Below, piece after piece: positions 54,109-62,900 of a stretch of 64,000 nt of DNA. Origin of the DNA: Fontibacterium subtropicum (lineage in GTDB: Bacteria; Pseudomonadota; Alphaproteobacteria; Pelagibacterales; Pelagibacteraceae); NCBI GenBank assembly GCA_965235415.1, contig CBDDXD010000001.1:186001-250000 (forward strand). The letters are read 5' to 3'. Below the pieces are notes generated by a model, which made no database searches, was not told the origin of the DNA, and saw nothing but the letters and a program-made list of their open reading frames with translations. The position numbers were made by a program, and so were the translations under genes. Position 1 is the stretch's first letter. Every line of letters starts with the position of its first letter.

Positions 54109-55130
54109 TTTGCTTTTTCTCTTTCTCTAAAAGATCTTGGAATAAGCGAAACAATTCCAGCAGGTCTAAAAATGCAAATGATAATAATTAAAACTCCGTA
54201 AACAATTAAATCGATAGAATGCCCTGTTCCACCAAAATAAATTCTAGAAAATTCTGAAATTGGAATTAAGATTGCAGAACCAATAATTGGTCCCCAAATA
54301 TTTCCAACTCCGCCCATCACGGAAATTAATAAAACAAGAATTGATATATCAACATTAAACGCATTGTTAGGATCAACAATTAAAACATATTGAGCATAAA
54401 TACTTCCCATCGGCGCCATGATCATTGCCGATATAATAAATGCTATTATTTTATACTTTGATACGTGAATACCAAGACTTGAAGCTGCATCCGATTGGTC
54501 ACGAATAGCTCTAAGTCTGTATCCAAGTTTGGATCGATTTAATAACCAGACCAAAAAGAATGAGGCAATAAAAAAAATTAAAGAAATATAATAATAAGCA
54601 ACCTTACTTTTATGAAATTGCATTGAACTCCAAGGACTTTCTCTATTAATTGGTATCCATAATCCTGATGATGAGCCAACCTCGGGCCATCTTTGAAAAA
54701 CTACTTGAAAACTTATACCAATTAATAAAGTTGCTATTGCAAAATAATGCCCCTTCAATCTTAAAATTGGGATCCCAATTAACATAGCAATTAACCCTGA
54801 AATTCCAATACCTATTAAAATTCCAATCCAAGGAGTGATTTGAAATTTGACATAAAAATATGCGGATGCATAAGCGCCTATTCCAAAAAATATCGCATGA
54901 CCTAAACTGATTTGACCTGAAAAACCTGCAAGCACATTCCAAGATTGCGCCATCACAGCATGCATAAAAATCATCATCATTAAATGAATTGCGAATTTAG
55001 AGGGCGAAGTAAAAGGAAATAAAAGCAAACCTAAAACAACAACACCAATAATAATAAGAGAGTTTTTATTAAAGTACCAAAGCGGTTCATTTTTAGCTTC
55101 TAATAATTTAGCTGAAATATTATTAATCAT
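54105..55130 (-). CDS. livM: branched-chain amino acid-type ABC transporter permease (LivM)
   Basis: A permease of the LivM type with about nine membrane helices: VLAGFSGQISLGHAIFFGIG, AYASAYFYVKFQI and LRAIRDQSDAASSLGIHVSK (coupling helix), then VLLISVMGGVGNIWGPIIGS. The start is taken at ATG 55130, giving 341 residues (MINNISAKLLEAKN), because it sits one base from the livH stop; an upstream ATG at 55220 would add 30 non-family residues inside livH. Confidence 0.9.
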   Translation of the reverse strand: MINNISAKLLEAKNEPLWYFNKNSLIIIGVVVLGLLLFPFTSPSKFAIHLMMMIFMHAVMAQSWNVLAGFSGQISLGHAIFFGIGAYASAYFYVKFQITPWIGILIGIGISGLIAMLIGIPILRLKGHYFAIATLLIGISFQVVFQRWPEVGSSSGLWIPINRESPWSSMQFHKSKVAYYYISLIFFIASFFLVWLLNRSKLGYRLRAIRDQSDAASSLGIHVSKYKIIAFIISAMIMAPMGSIYAQYVLIVDPNNAFNVDISILVLLISVMGGVGNIWGPIIGSAILIPISEFSRIYFGGTGHSIDLIVYGVLIIIICIFRPAGIVSLIPRSFREREKAK

Positions 55131-55131
55131 T

Positions 55132-55998
55132 TTAATATCTTCCAAAAATTCCTTGCGGTCGGGCAATAACAACGAATAAGTAAACTGCAAAAACGTAAAG
55201 TAATTTAAACGATGGATCAATTAACAATCCCCCAACCGACTCAACAATTCCAATAATAATTCCTGCTATCAAACTTCCGGTGATGCTGCCAAATCCACCA
55301 AGGGCTACAGCGACAAAAGCAAATAAAGAAAAGTTAACTCCAACATCTGGAAATACGTAATAAAAATTTGAAAGCATCGAACCTGCAACTGCAACACAAC
55401 TTAGTCCTATTGCCCAGCCTAGAGCAAACATTTTATTAGATGGGATACCTAAAATTTCTGCAGCTTGTCTATCTTGGGCGGTTGCTTGTAATGCCGTTCC
55501 TGTTTCAGTTTTTGTGACAAATAAATAAAGTAGAATAAATGCAATAAGACAAACTAAACTTGCATATAATTGAGGTTGACCAATAAAAATTCCTGCGATT
55601 TCAAATTTACCTTGGATAATTGGATTTTTGATTGTTCTAAAGTCCGGTGTGAAGAAAAATTGCGCAAGGGCTCGAATAGCAACAGCAAGACCAAATGTTG
55701 CGCAGATTTGGACTAACATTGTTGAGTTTAAAATTTTTCGAATAATAAAATAATGTGTTGCAATACCAAGTACTGCCATTACTAAAATTGTAAGTGGGAT
55801 TGAATAAATTGGATCAATTCCAAATAACATCCAAAACCAAAATGCAGAAAACATTGAAACCATTAAATGATCTCCATGTGCAAAATTTACAATTTCCATT
55901 AGACCAAAAATTAAACTTAGACCCGCTGCAATTAATGCATAAATAAGACCCATTAGAATTCCGCTAATAATTGCCTGAATTACAACTTGTGATGTCAT
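55132..55998 (-). CDS. livH: branched-chain amino acid-type ABC transporter permease (LivH)
   Basis: A 288-residue permease of the LivH type with eight helices. IISGILMGLIYALIAAGLSL and IFGLMEIVNFAHGDHLMVSM open the protein, ALQATAQDRQAAEILGIPSN is the coupling loop, and AVALGGFGSITGSLIAG and IARPQGIFGRY close it. It is the first minus-strand gene, divergent from the binding-protein gene by 66 bases, so a shared control region is likely. Confidence 0.93.
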   Translation of the reverse strand: MTSQVVIQAIISGILMGLIYALIAAGLSLIFGLMEIVNFAHGDHLMVSMFSAFWFWMLFGIDPIYSIPLTILVMAVLGIATHYFIIRKILNSTMLVQICATFGLAVAIRALAQFFFTPDFRTIKNPIIQGKFEIAGIFIGQPQLYASLVCLIAFILLYLFVTKTETGTALQATAQDRQAAEILGIPSNKMFALGWAIGLSCVAVAGSMLSNFYYVFPDVGVNFSLFAFVAVALGGFGSITGSLIAGIIIGIVESVGGLLIDPSFKLLYVFAVYLFVVIARPQGIFGRY

Positions 55999-56064
55999 TT
56001 CTAAGTCTTATGTTTACAATAATTTAAATTGTCGTTAATCTATTTAAAAAAATAACGGAGATCT

Positions 56065-57330
56065 ATGAAAAAAAAACTAATATGTTTCGTAGCTGCCTTT
56101 TCTCTTTCATTTAACTCATTTGCTGTATCACAACAAAAAGTTAACGAAGTAGTAATCGGTGTCCTACATCCATTAACAGGTCCAGTTGCTCAAATTGGTC
56201 TTGATTCAATTGCTGCGCTTAAAACTGCAGTAGAAATTGTTAACGAAGACGTTAATCTTGATATGCCTTTCGCTAAAGGAAAAGGATTGCCAGGATTAAA
56301 AGGTGCTAAAATTAGATTGGTAATTGCAGACCACCAAGGCAAACCAGAAATTGGTCAAGGTGAAGCTGAAAGATTAATCAATAATGAAAAAGTTCACGCT
56401 TTATTTGGAGCATACTTTTCAGCGGTAACAGCAACATCTAGTTTAGTTGCTGATAGAGCTGGAATTCCATATGTAAACGGAGCTTCAACAGCACCAAATC
56501 TTACAGACCGTGGTCTAAAATATTTCTTTAGAGTAACTCCTCATGACGGTGAATTCACACAAGTAATGTATGATTTCATGTCAGATTTACAAAAGAAAAA
56601 GAATATCAAATTATCAACTGTAAGTATTTTGCATGAAGATTCTCTTTGGGGAACTGACAGCGGAACTACACAAGAAAAATTTGCAAAAGATAAAGGTTAC
56701 AAAGTTGCTGACAAAATTGCATATAATGCAAAAGCAACTTCTTTGACTTCAGAAGTTCAAAAATTAAAAGCATCTAACGCTGATGTTTTGCTTCCGTCAT
56801 CTTATACATCTGATGCGTTTCTTTTCTTAAAAACAGCTAAAGAATTGGATTACAATCCAAAATTATTGCTAGCACAAAACGCTGGTTACACAGATCCAAG
56901 CTTTATCTCTACAATGGGTAAAGATGCTGAAGGTGTAATCACAAGATCACCATTTAATGCCGATCTTGCTAAAAAAATTCCTAACCTTGCTAAGGTGAAT
57001 GAATTATTTAAAAAACATTCAGGCGGAAGAGATCTATCTGATGTTCCAGCAAGAGAATTTACAGCGTTTATGGTTCTTGTAGATGCAATCAACAGAGCTG
57101 GTTCAACTGATCCTGAGAAAATTCGTGTGGCATTAACACAAACGAATATTCCTGCTAAAAATTTAATCATTCCTTACAAAGGCGTGAAGTTTTCAGCAAA
57201 TGGACATAACGAGTTGCAAAGAGGAATTTTAATGCAAGTTCAAAATGGACAATACTGTACAATTTATCCATTTGAATTCGCTGCATGTGAAGTGAAATAC
57301 CCTATGCCAACTTGGGCACAAAAAAAATAA
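56065..57330 (+). CDS. ABC transporter substrate-binding protein (LivK-like)
   Basis: A 421-residue periplasmic binding protein (type 1 fold). A signal peptide of about 22 residues (MKKKLICFVAAFSLSFNSFA) is followed by VVIGVLHPLTGPVAQIGLDS, GYFSAVT-like GAYFSAVTATSSLVADRAGIP, FFRVTPHDGEFTQVM, and SILHEDSLWGTDSG. It is long for the family and is probably specific for an amino acid or its derivative. A GGAG ribosome site precedes the ATG. It is divergent from livH and ends in a strong terminator. Codon use is richer in G and C than average, a sign of high expression. Confidence 0.9.
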   Translation: MKKKLICFVAAFSLSFNSFAVSQQKVNEVVIGVLHPLTGPVAQIGLDSIAALKTAVEIVNEDVNLDMPFAKGKGLPGLKGAKIRLVIADHQGKPEIGQGEAERLINNEKVHALFGAYFSAVTATSSLVADRAGIPYVNGASTAPNLTDRGLKYFFRVTPHDGEFTQVMYDFMSDLQKKKNIKLSTVSILHEDSLWGTDSGTTQEKFAKDKGYKVADKIAYNAKATSLTSEVQKLKASNADVLLPSSYTSDAFLFLKTAKELDYNPKLLLAQNAGYTDPSFISTMGKDAEGVITRSPFNADLAKKIPNLAKVNELFKKHSGGRDLSDVPAREFTAFMVLVDAINRAGSTDPEKIRVALTQTNIPAKNLIIPYKGVKFSANGHNELQRGILMQVQNGQYCTIYPFEFAACEVKYPMPTWAQKK

Positions 57331-57350
57331 GTAATTATTTTTAAAAAATT

Positions 57351-57384
57351 AAGGGGCGGTTTTAAATAACCGTCCCTTTTTTTT
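57351..57384 (+). terminator. Rho-independent terminator of the binding-protein gene
   Basis: AAGGGGCGGTT (57351-57361) pairs with AACCGTCCCTT (57368-57378), with one G-U pair, over a six-base loop and runs straight into eight T's. It lies 20 bases after the stop of the binding-protein gene and upstream of the convergent pxpA end. Confidence 0.9.
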
Positions 57385-57388
57385 GGCA

Positions 57389-58162
57389 TTAATTAATTTT
57401 TTTTAACTTATCCAAAGATTTTAATTGAAAACCATTCTTAATTAAAACTTCTCTCAAATATTGAGCGTTATCCACTGCTGTTTTTTCATCTCCATGAACG
57501 CAAATTGAATCAATGTCACAAGGAATTTGTTTTCCGGAATAACAATTTAAAGCCTGATTTTCTAACATTCTAAGAACGTGTTTTGCAGATTCCTCTCTGT
57601 TTAAGATCATTGCATTAGGTTTTGATCTTGCAACAAGATAACCATTATCTTCATAGTTTCTATCTGCAAACACTTCACAAGCAATTCTTAATTTTAAATC
57701 ACGACCTGCTTTTTCCATCTCAGTCTGTGCATGGGCTAAAAAAATTACATTTGGATCAAATTGCTTAATTGCTTTAGCTATAGTGAACGACAATTCATAA
57801 TTCTCGCAAGCCATATTACTCAAAGCACCATGTGGTTTTACATGAGTTACTTTCATTTTTAATTTATCTGCGACTTTGTTTAGAATTTCACATTGATCAA
57901 TAACAAGTTTAGTAACTTCCTCTGGTGAAATATTCATTCTCTTTCTGCCAAAATTTTCTCTATCTAAGTACGAGGGATGTGATCCAATACTAACTCCGTT
58001 GTCTTTAGATATTCGAATAGTTCTTTCCATCGTTTCTTCATCACCCGCATGATAACCACAAGCAATGTTTGCAGAATTTACTATTTTTAATAAGGCAGGA
58101 TCATTTTCTGTAGAATGAAACTTTGAACTTTCACCAAGATCACTATTAATATTTACTTCCAT
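57389..58162 (-). CDS. pxpA: 5-oxoprolinase subunit PxpA (LamB/YcsF)
   Basis: PxpA is one part of the bacterial ATP-dependent 5-oxoprolinase PxpABC, which opens 5-oxoproline to glutamate. The 257-residue protein has VNINSDLGES at the start, NSANIACGYHAGDEETM near residue 31, GVSIGSHPSYLDRENFGRK, HVKPHGALSN and a late CVHGDEKTA motif. It is divergent from pxpB-pxpC, 50 bases away, an unusual but workable split of the usual operon. Confidence 0.93.
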   Translation of the reverse strand: MEVNINSDLGESSKFHSTENDPALLKIVNSANIACGYHAGDEETMERTIRISKDNGVSIGSHPSYLDRENFGRKRMNISPEEVTKLVIDQCEILNKVADKLKMKVTHVKPHGALSNMACENYELSFTIAKAIKQFDPNVIFLAHAQTEMEKAGRDLKLRIACEVFADRNYEDNGYLVARSKPNAMILNREESAKHVLRMLENQALNCYSGKQIPCDIDSICVHGDEKTAVDNAQYLREVLIKNGFQLKSLDKLKKIN

Positions 58163-58212
58163 TATATTTCGCTTTTGCTAATTTAAAATTTCTAAAAGTT
58201 TATACAATATCC

Positions 58213-58890
58213 ATGATAAAAAAAATAACTAATATCAGTGATCAAGGAATTATTTGTGATTTTGGCGAAGAGGTAAATAAAGATATTAATAAAAAAGTTA
58301 TTAGTCTTTTTAACTATCTTAAAGAAAAAAGTAATAAAGATGAGATTAAGGGTATTTATAATATTATTCCCTCTTATAATAAGTTAGTTATCCATTTCGA
58401 TTTAGAAAAGAATAACTCACATAAAATTAAAGAAATAATTTCATGCATTGATCTTAAAAAATTAAATATAACTCAATCAGGTAAAACTTGGACTATTCCT
58501 ATTTGTTATGATGATGAATTCGCACTTGATTTAGAAAATTTAACAAAGTCACTTAAATTATCTAAAGAGGAAATTATCAAAACACATTTGGATACTGAGT
58601 TTTATGTGTATATGATAGGTTTTATGCCAGGACATCCTTATATGGGTGATCTTGATAAGAAATTATTTACAAGTAGATTGCAGTCACCAAGAGTTGAAGT
58701 TCCAATAGGTTCCGTTGCTATAGCTGAAAAGTTTTGCATTATCTATCCTTATCTAAGTCCTGGTGGGTGGAATATTATTGGCAGAACTTCTGTTAAATTA
58801 TTTGATACTAAAAATTTTACAAACCCCTGTTTGTTTTCACCTGGCGACACAATAAAATTTAAAAAAGTTAATAAATCAGAATTAAAATAA
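58213..58890 (+). CDS. pxpB: 5-oxoprolinase subunit PxpB (KipI)
   Basis: PxpB (KipI-type, allophanate hydrolase subunit 1 fold) is the 225-residue partner of PxpC. The C-terminal half has VYMIGFMPGHPYMGDL, RLQSPRVEVPIGSVAIAEKF and YPYLSPGGWNIIGRT, all family-defining. Its stop shares a base with the pxpC ATG (TAATG). In Bacillus the homologue KipI also inhibits a kinase; here the enzyme role with pxpA is more likely. Confidence 0.92.
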   Translation: MIKKITNISDQGIICDFGEEVNKDINKKVISLFNYLKEKSNKDEIKGIYNIIPSYNKLVIHFDLEKNNSHKIKEIISCIDLKKLNITQSGKTWTIPICYDDEFALDLENLTKSLKLSKEEIIKTHLDTEFYVYMIGFMPGHPYMGDLDKKLFTSRLQSPRVEVPIGSVAIAEKFCIIYPYLSPGGWNIIGRTSVKLFDTKNFTNPCLFSPGDTIKFKKVNKSELK

Positions 58891-59846
58891 TGGAACAAAG
58901 TTATTTTGAAGTTTTAAGACCGGGTATAAATTCAACCTTTCAAGATAAAGGAAGATTTGGTGTTCAATATATGGGACTGGCTCCTGGTGGCGCTATGGAT
59001 TACCAATCTTTTCTTCTTTCTAACGTTTTATTAAACAATGACAAAAATACTGGAGCAATAGAATTTGCTTACCAAGGTCCTCTTATAAAGTTAGTTAAAG
59101 GTAAAACTAAAGTTGCAATCACAGGAAATGTTTTTTTTAAAATATACTCTCAAAAAGGAGAAATTAATGGCGAGCCTTACAGAACATATGATTTAAATGA
59201 AGGTGATCAATTAGATATTCTTGCAACAAAGGCATCTGTTTATGGTTATTTAAGTATTGAAGGTGGCTTTAAATTAGATAAATTTTGTGGATCAGTCTCA
59301 TCCCAACCTCGAGCATTTATTGGTCCAAATGGAGGAAAAAAAATTGAATTAAAAGATAAGATTTTAATTTTTAAAAACTCTACCAATAAAGAAAATAAAA
59401 TAATCAGAAATATTAAATTTGAAGAAAAAAAGATCTTCAGGGTTCTTCCTGGTCCGCAATTTCATTATTTTAGTACAGCTTCTAAAAAGCAATTTTTTTC
59501 AACTCCTTATTTAATCACAAAACAAACCGACAGGATGGGGATGAGAGTTATAGGGAAAAGTCTAGAAAACTTAGTAAATTCTAATATTCCCTCTGAAGGT
59601 ATTATAAAAGGAGCAATTCAAGTTCCAGGAGATGGAAATCCAATTATTCTTCTGTCAGACCATCCAACAACAGGAGGATATCCAAAAGTTGGTTCGATTA
59701 TTTCCTCTGATTACGATGACTTAATACAGCAAAATTCAAATAAAAAAATTTACTTCCAGCTTGTAACGTTGGAGGCTGCGGAGCAGGAATTTCTACTCTA
59801 TGTAGAAAAAATAAAAAAAAAGATTACTAATATCGAAAAGATATAA
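58890..59846 (+). CDS. pxpC: 5-oxoprolinase subunit PxpC (KipA)
   Basis: PxpC (KipA, allophanate hydrolase subunit 2 fold) is 318 residues long. It begins with EVLRPGINSTFQDKGRFGVQ and YMGLAPGGAMDYQSF, and later has FRVLPGPQFHYF, TDRMGMRV, VPGDGNPIILLSDHPTTGG and YPKVGSIIS. PxpA, B and C together hydrolyse 5-oxoproline with ATP. It is coupled to pxpB and ends ten bases from the convergent aconitase gene. Confidence 0.93.
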   Translation: MEQSYFEVLRPGINSTFQDKGRFGVQYMGLAPGGAMDYQSFLLSNVLLNNDKNTGAIEFAYQGPLIKLVKGKTKVAITGNVFFKIYSQKGEINGEPYRTYDLNEGDQLDILATKASVYGYLSIEGGFKLDKFCGSVSSQPRAFIGPNGGKKIELKDKILIFKNSTNKENKIIRNIKFEEKKIFRVLPGPQFHYFSTASKKQFFSTPYLITKQTDRMGMRVIGKSLENLVNSNIPSEGIIKGAIQVPGDGNPIILLSDHPTTGGYPKVGSIISSDYDDLIQQNSNKKIYFQLVTLEAAEQEFLLYVEKIKKKITNIEKI

Positions 59847-59855
59847 TTAAAATAT

Positions 59856-62519
59856 TTAAGCCATATTTCTTAGAACGTACTGAAGAATACCACCGTGCTT
59901 GTAGTATTCAGTTTCATTATCAGTATCAATTCTAGAAAGAACATTTATTTTTTTAGAACTTCCATCTTCATACAAGAATTCCACTGTTACCTCTTCTCTA
60001 GGTTTTAAGCCCTTTTCAACATTTAAAATATTTATAATCTCAGACCCTTTTAGATTTAATGTCTTTCTCGAATATCCTTCTTTAAATTGAAGAGGTAAAA
60101 TTCCCATACCAACTAAGTTAGATCTATGTATTCTCTCAAAGCTCTCAGCAATCACTGCTTTAACTCCTAAAAGTTTAGTTCCTTTTGCAGCCCAATCGCG
60201 AGATGATCCTGTTCCATATTCTTTTCCAGCAATTACAACAAGATCTACTTTTCTTTTTTGATATTCCATAGAAGCATCAAATACTGGCATTACTTTTTTA
60301 TCAGGATGAAGCATTGTAACTCCACCTTCTGTACCTGGTGCCATTTCATTTTTAATTCTAATATTTGCAAATGTTCCACGCATCATTACCTCGTGATTTC
60401 CTCTTCTTGCTCCATAAGAATTAAAATCTTTTTGTAATACTTGATGGTGCATAAAATAGTCTCCTGTGGGTCCTGACTTTTGAATAGAGCCTGCTGGCGA
60501 AATATGATCAGTTGTTATTGAATCTGCTAAAATAAGAAGAGGCCTTGCGTTTTTAATTGGTTTAAATCCTTCTGGTTTATCAGGTAAGTTTTCAAAGAAC
60601 GGTGGTCGTTTAACGTATGTTGACTTTTGATCCCAATCATAAATGCTACTTGCAACTGTTTTTATTTTCTGCCAGCTAGCTGGTCCTTCTGATACGTTAT
60701 CATATCTTGATCTGAACATTTGAGCTGAGATCGAAGTTAAAATTGTATCCGCTATTTCTTTATTTGATGGCCAAATATCTTTTAAAAATACGTCTTTACC
60801 GCTTTTGTCTTTTCCAAGTGAATCTTTATAAAGATCAACCATCATTGAGCCTGCGATAGCATAAGCAACAACAAGCGGTGGTGATGCCAAATAATTTGCT
60901 TTAACTTGTGGATGAACTCTACCTTCAAAATTTCTATTTCCTGAAAGAACTGATGCTACATACAATTCACCTTTTGTAATTGCATTATTAATATTGTCAT
61001 TCAATGGTCCAGAATTTCCAATACAAGTTGTGCAACCATATCCAACTAAATTAAAACCTAATTGATTAAGATAAGTATCAAGTCCTGCTTTTTCTAAATA
61101 ATCAGTTACAACTTTTGAACCAGGTGCTAGCGAAGTTTTAACCCATGGCTTAGAAGATAATCCTTTCTCAATTGCTTTTTTCGCAAGAAGTCCTGCAGCA
61201 ATTAAAACGCTAGGGTTAGAAGTATTCGTACAAGATGTGATTGCGGCAATTACAATATTTCCATCTTTTAATTTATAATTTGCATTTTCAACTGGATATT
61301 CTTTTAAAGCTGTTCTTTTGATTGTTTCTTTAAAATTCTTATCAAAATCTTTTGCAGCATCCGTTAATAAAACTTTGTCTTGTGGACGTTTTGGTCCTGC
61401 AATTGTTGGAACTACTGTGCTGACATCTAGACTTAAAGTATCCGTAAATACCATGCCTGTACTTGTCCATAATCCCTGCTCTTTTGCATAAACTTCTATA
61501 AGTTTAATTAAATCTTTATCTCTTCCTGAAAACTCTAAATATTTTAATGTCTCTTCATCAATTGGGAAAAAACCGCATGTTGCTCCATATTCTGGTGCCA
61601 TATTTGCAATTGTTGCTCTGTCTGCAAGTGATAAATTTTTCAAACCTTCTCCATAAAACTCTACGAATTTTCCAACTACACCTTTTTTTCTTAACATTTG
61701 TGTAACTGTTAAAACTAAATCTGTTGCAGTGGTGCCTTCTGGTAACTTTCCTTTAATTTCAAATCCGACAACTTCTGGAATTAACATTGAAATAGGCTGT
61801 CCTAGCATCACTGCCTCAGCTTCAATTCCGCCAACTCCCCAACCAAGAACCGCAAGACCATTCACCATTGTTGTGTGACTGTCAGTACCAACTAAAGTAT
61901 CTGGATAAGCAGTTAATTCTCCATTAATTTTCGAAGACCAAACTACTTTTGATAAATATTCTAAATTTACCTGATGACAAATTCCTGTTCCTGGAGGAAC
62001 TACTTTAAAATTATTAAATGCTTGCTGACCCCATTTTAAAAATGAATATCTTTCGCCATTTCTTGAAAATTCTTTTTCAACGTTTAGATCAAATGAGTCT
62101 TTGTTTGCATAATTATCAACCATCACTGAATGATCAATAACTAAATCTACTTGTGATAATGGATTAATTTTTTTTGGATCTTTATTTTTTGCTTTCACCG
62201 CATCTCGCATTGCAGCTAAATCTGCAACTGCTGGAATTCCTGTGTAATCCTGCATTAAAACTCGAGCTGGTCGATACGCAATTTCAGTATCTGATGTTTT
62301 GGTCTTTAACCAACTTTGAATAGCGTTAATTTGGGTTTTATCAACAGTGCTATTATCTTCATAACGAAGTAAATTTTCCAATAACACTTTAAGAGATTTT
62401 GGAAGTTTGCTTATATCTTTAAGACCATTCTTCTCAGCTTCTGTTAAGCTATAAATAATGTAATCTTTTCCATTAACTTTAATTGTTTTTTTAGATTTAA
62501 AAGAATTAATTTTACTCAT
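59856..62519 (-). CDS. acnA: aconitate hydratase (AcnA)
   Basis: Aconitase converts citrate to isocitrate in the TCA cycle. The 887-residue protein has MQDYTGIPAVADLAAMRDAV, GTDSHTTMVNGLAVLGWGVG, the Fe-S cysteines in AAITSCTNTSNPSVLIAAG and VGYGCTTCIGNSGPLN, SGNRNFEGRVHP, LADSITTDHISPAG and the C-terminal GTGSSRDWAAKGT with GVKAVIAESFERIHRSNLVGM-type sequence. Length and domain order are those of AcnA. It follows the DUF1850 gene by 15 bases on the same strand. Confidence 0.97.
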   Translation of the reverse strand: MSKINSFKSKKTIKVNGKDYIIYSLTEAEKNGLKDISKLPKSLKVLLENLLRYEDNSTVDKTQINAIQSWLKTKTSDTEIAYRPARVLMQDYTGIPAVADLAAMRDAVKAKNKDPKKINPLSQVDLVIDHSVMVDNYANKDSFDLNVEKEFSRNGERYSFLKWGQQAFNNFKVVPPGTGICHQVNLEYLSKVVWSSKINGELTAYPDTLVGTDSHTTMVNGLAVLGWGVGGIEAEAVMLGQPISMLIPEVVGFEIKGKLPEGTTATDLVLTVTQMLRKKGVVGKFVEFYGEGLKNLSLADRATIANMAPEYGATCGFFPIDEETLKYLEFSGRDKDLIKLIEVYAKEQGLWTSTGMVFTDTLSLDVSTVVPTIAGPKRPQDKVLLTDAAKDFDKNFKETIKRTALKEYPVENANYKLKDGNIVIAAITSCTNTSNPSVLIAAGLLAKKAIEKGLSSKPWVKTSLAPGSKVVTDYLEKAGLDTYLNQLGFNLVGYGCTTCIGNSGPLNDNINNAITKGELYVASVLSGNRNFEGRVHPQVKANYLASPPLVVAYAIAGSMMVDLYKDSLGKDKSGKDVFLKDIWPSNKEIADTILTSISAQMFRSRYDNVSEGPASWQKIKTVASSIYDWDQKSTYVKRPPFFENLPDKPEGFKPIKNARPLLILADSITTDHISPAGSIQKSGPTGDYFMHHQVLQKDFNSYGARRGNHEVMMRGTFANIRIKNEMAPGTEGGVTMLHPDKKVMPVFDASMEYQKRKVDLVVIAGKEYGTGSSRDWAAKGTKLLGVKAVIAESFERIHRSNLVGMGILPLQFKEGYSRKTLNLKGSEIINILNVEKGLKPREEVTVEFLYEDGSSKKINVLSRIDTDNETEYYKHGGILQYVLRNMA

Positions 62520-62534
62520 AAAGAAAACTGAGAT

Positions 62535-62900
62535 TTATTTACTATCGCAAGCATATAACTTCAACGGTTTATTTTCGTTTTTTGGAAGTTCTTCACACTT
62601 TCCATTAAAGCAAATGTTCCAATTCTTAATGTTTGTCTCAGAGGTCGCTAAGATCAATTCATCTTTAGCGCTAACTTTTGGTTTATAAACCCACCAACCT
62701 TTAATTAATTTTGAATTTGCTGGAGGTTCCATACCAGCGCCTGATCCTCTAACCCTTGCTTCAACAATTTTAAGTTTAGAATTGATAATTTTCCAATCTT
62801 CCTGCCATTCAACTTTCTCAACGGAATGAGTCCATACTAAGGTAAAAAATGAAATTGCAAAGGTTGTAACTTTAGTTCCTGTTAGAACACACAGGCTCAT
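62535..62900 (-). CDS. DUF1850 domain protein, TRAP accessory
   Basis: A 121-residue protein. A hydrophobic N-terminal stretch (VTTFAISFFTLVWTHSVEKV) is consistent with a signal or anchor, and the family motif ARVRGSGAGMEPPANSKL lies near residue 48, followed by the late NWNICFNGKC. DUF1850 proteins commonly accompany fused TRAP permeases of the 4TM/12TM type, as here: its ATG overlaps the TGA of the permease (ATGA). Function unknown; a periplasmic accessory is plausible. Confidence 0.87.
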   Translation of the reverse strand: MSLCVLTGTKVTTFAISFFTLVWTHSVEKVEWQEDWKIINSKLKIVEARVRGSGAGMEPPANSKLIKGWWVYKPKVSAKDELILATSETNIKNWNICFNGKCEELPKNENKPLKLYACDSK

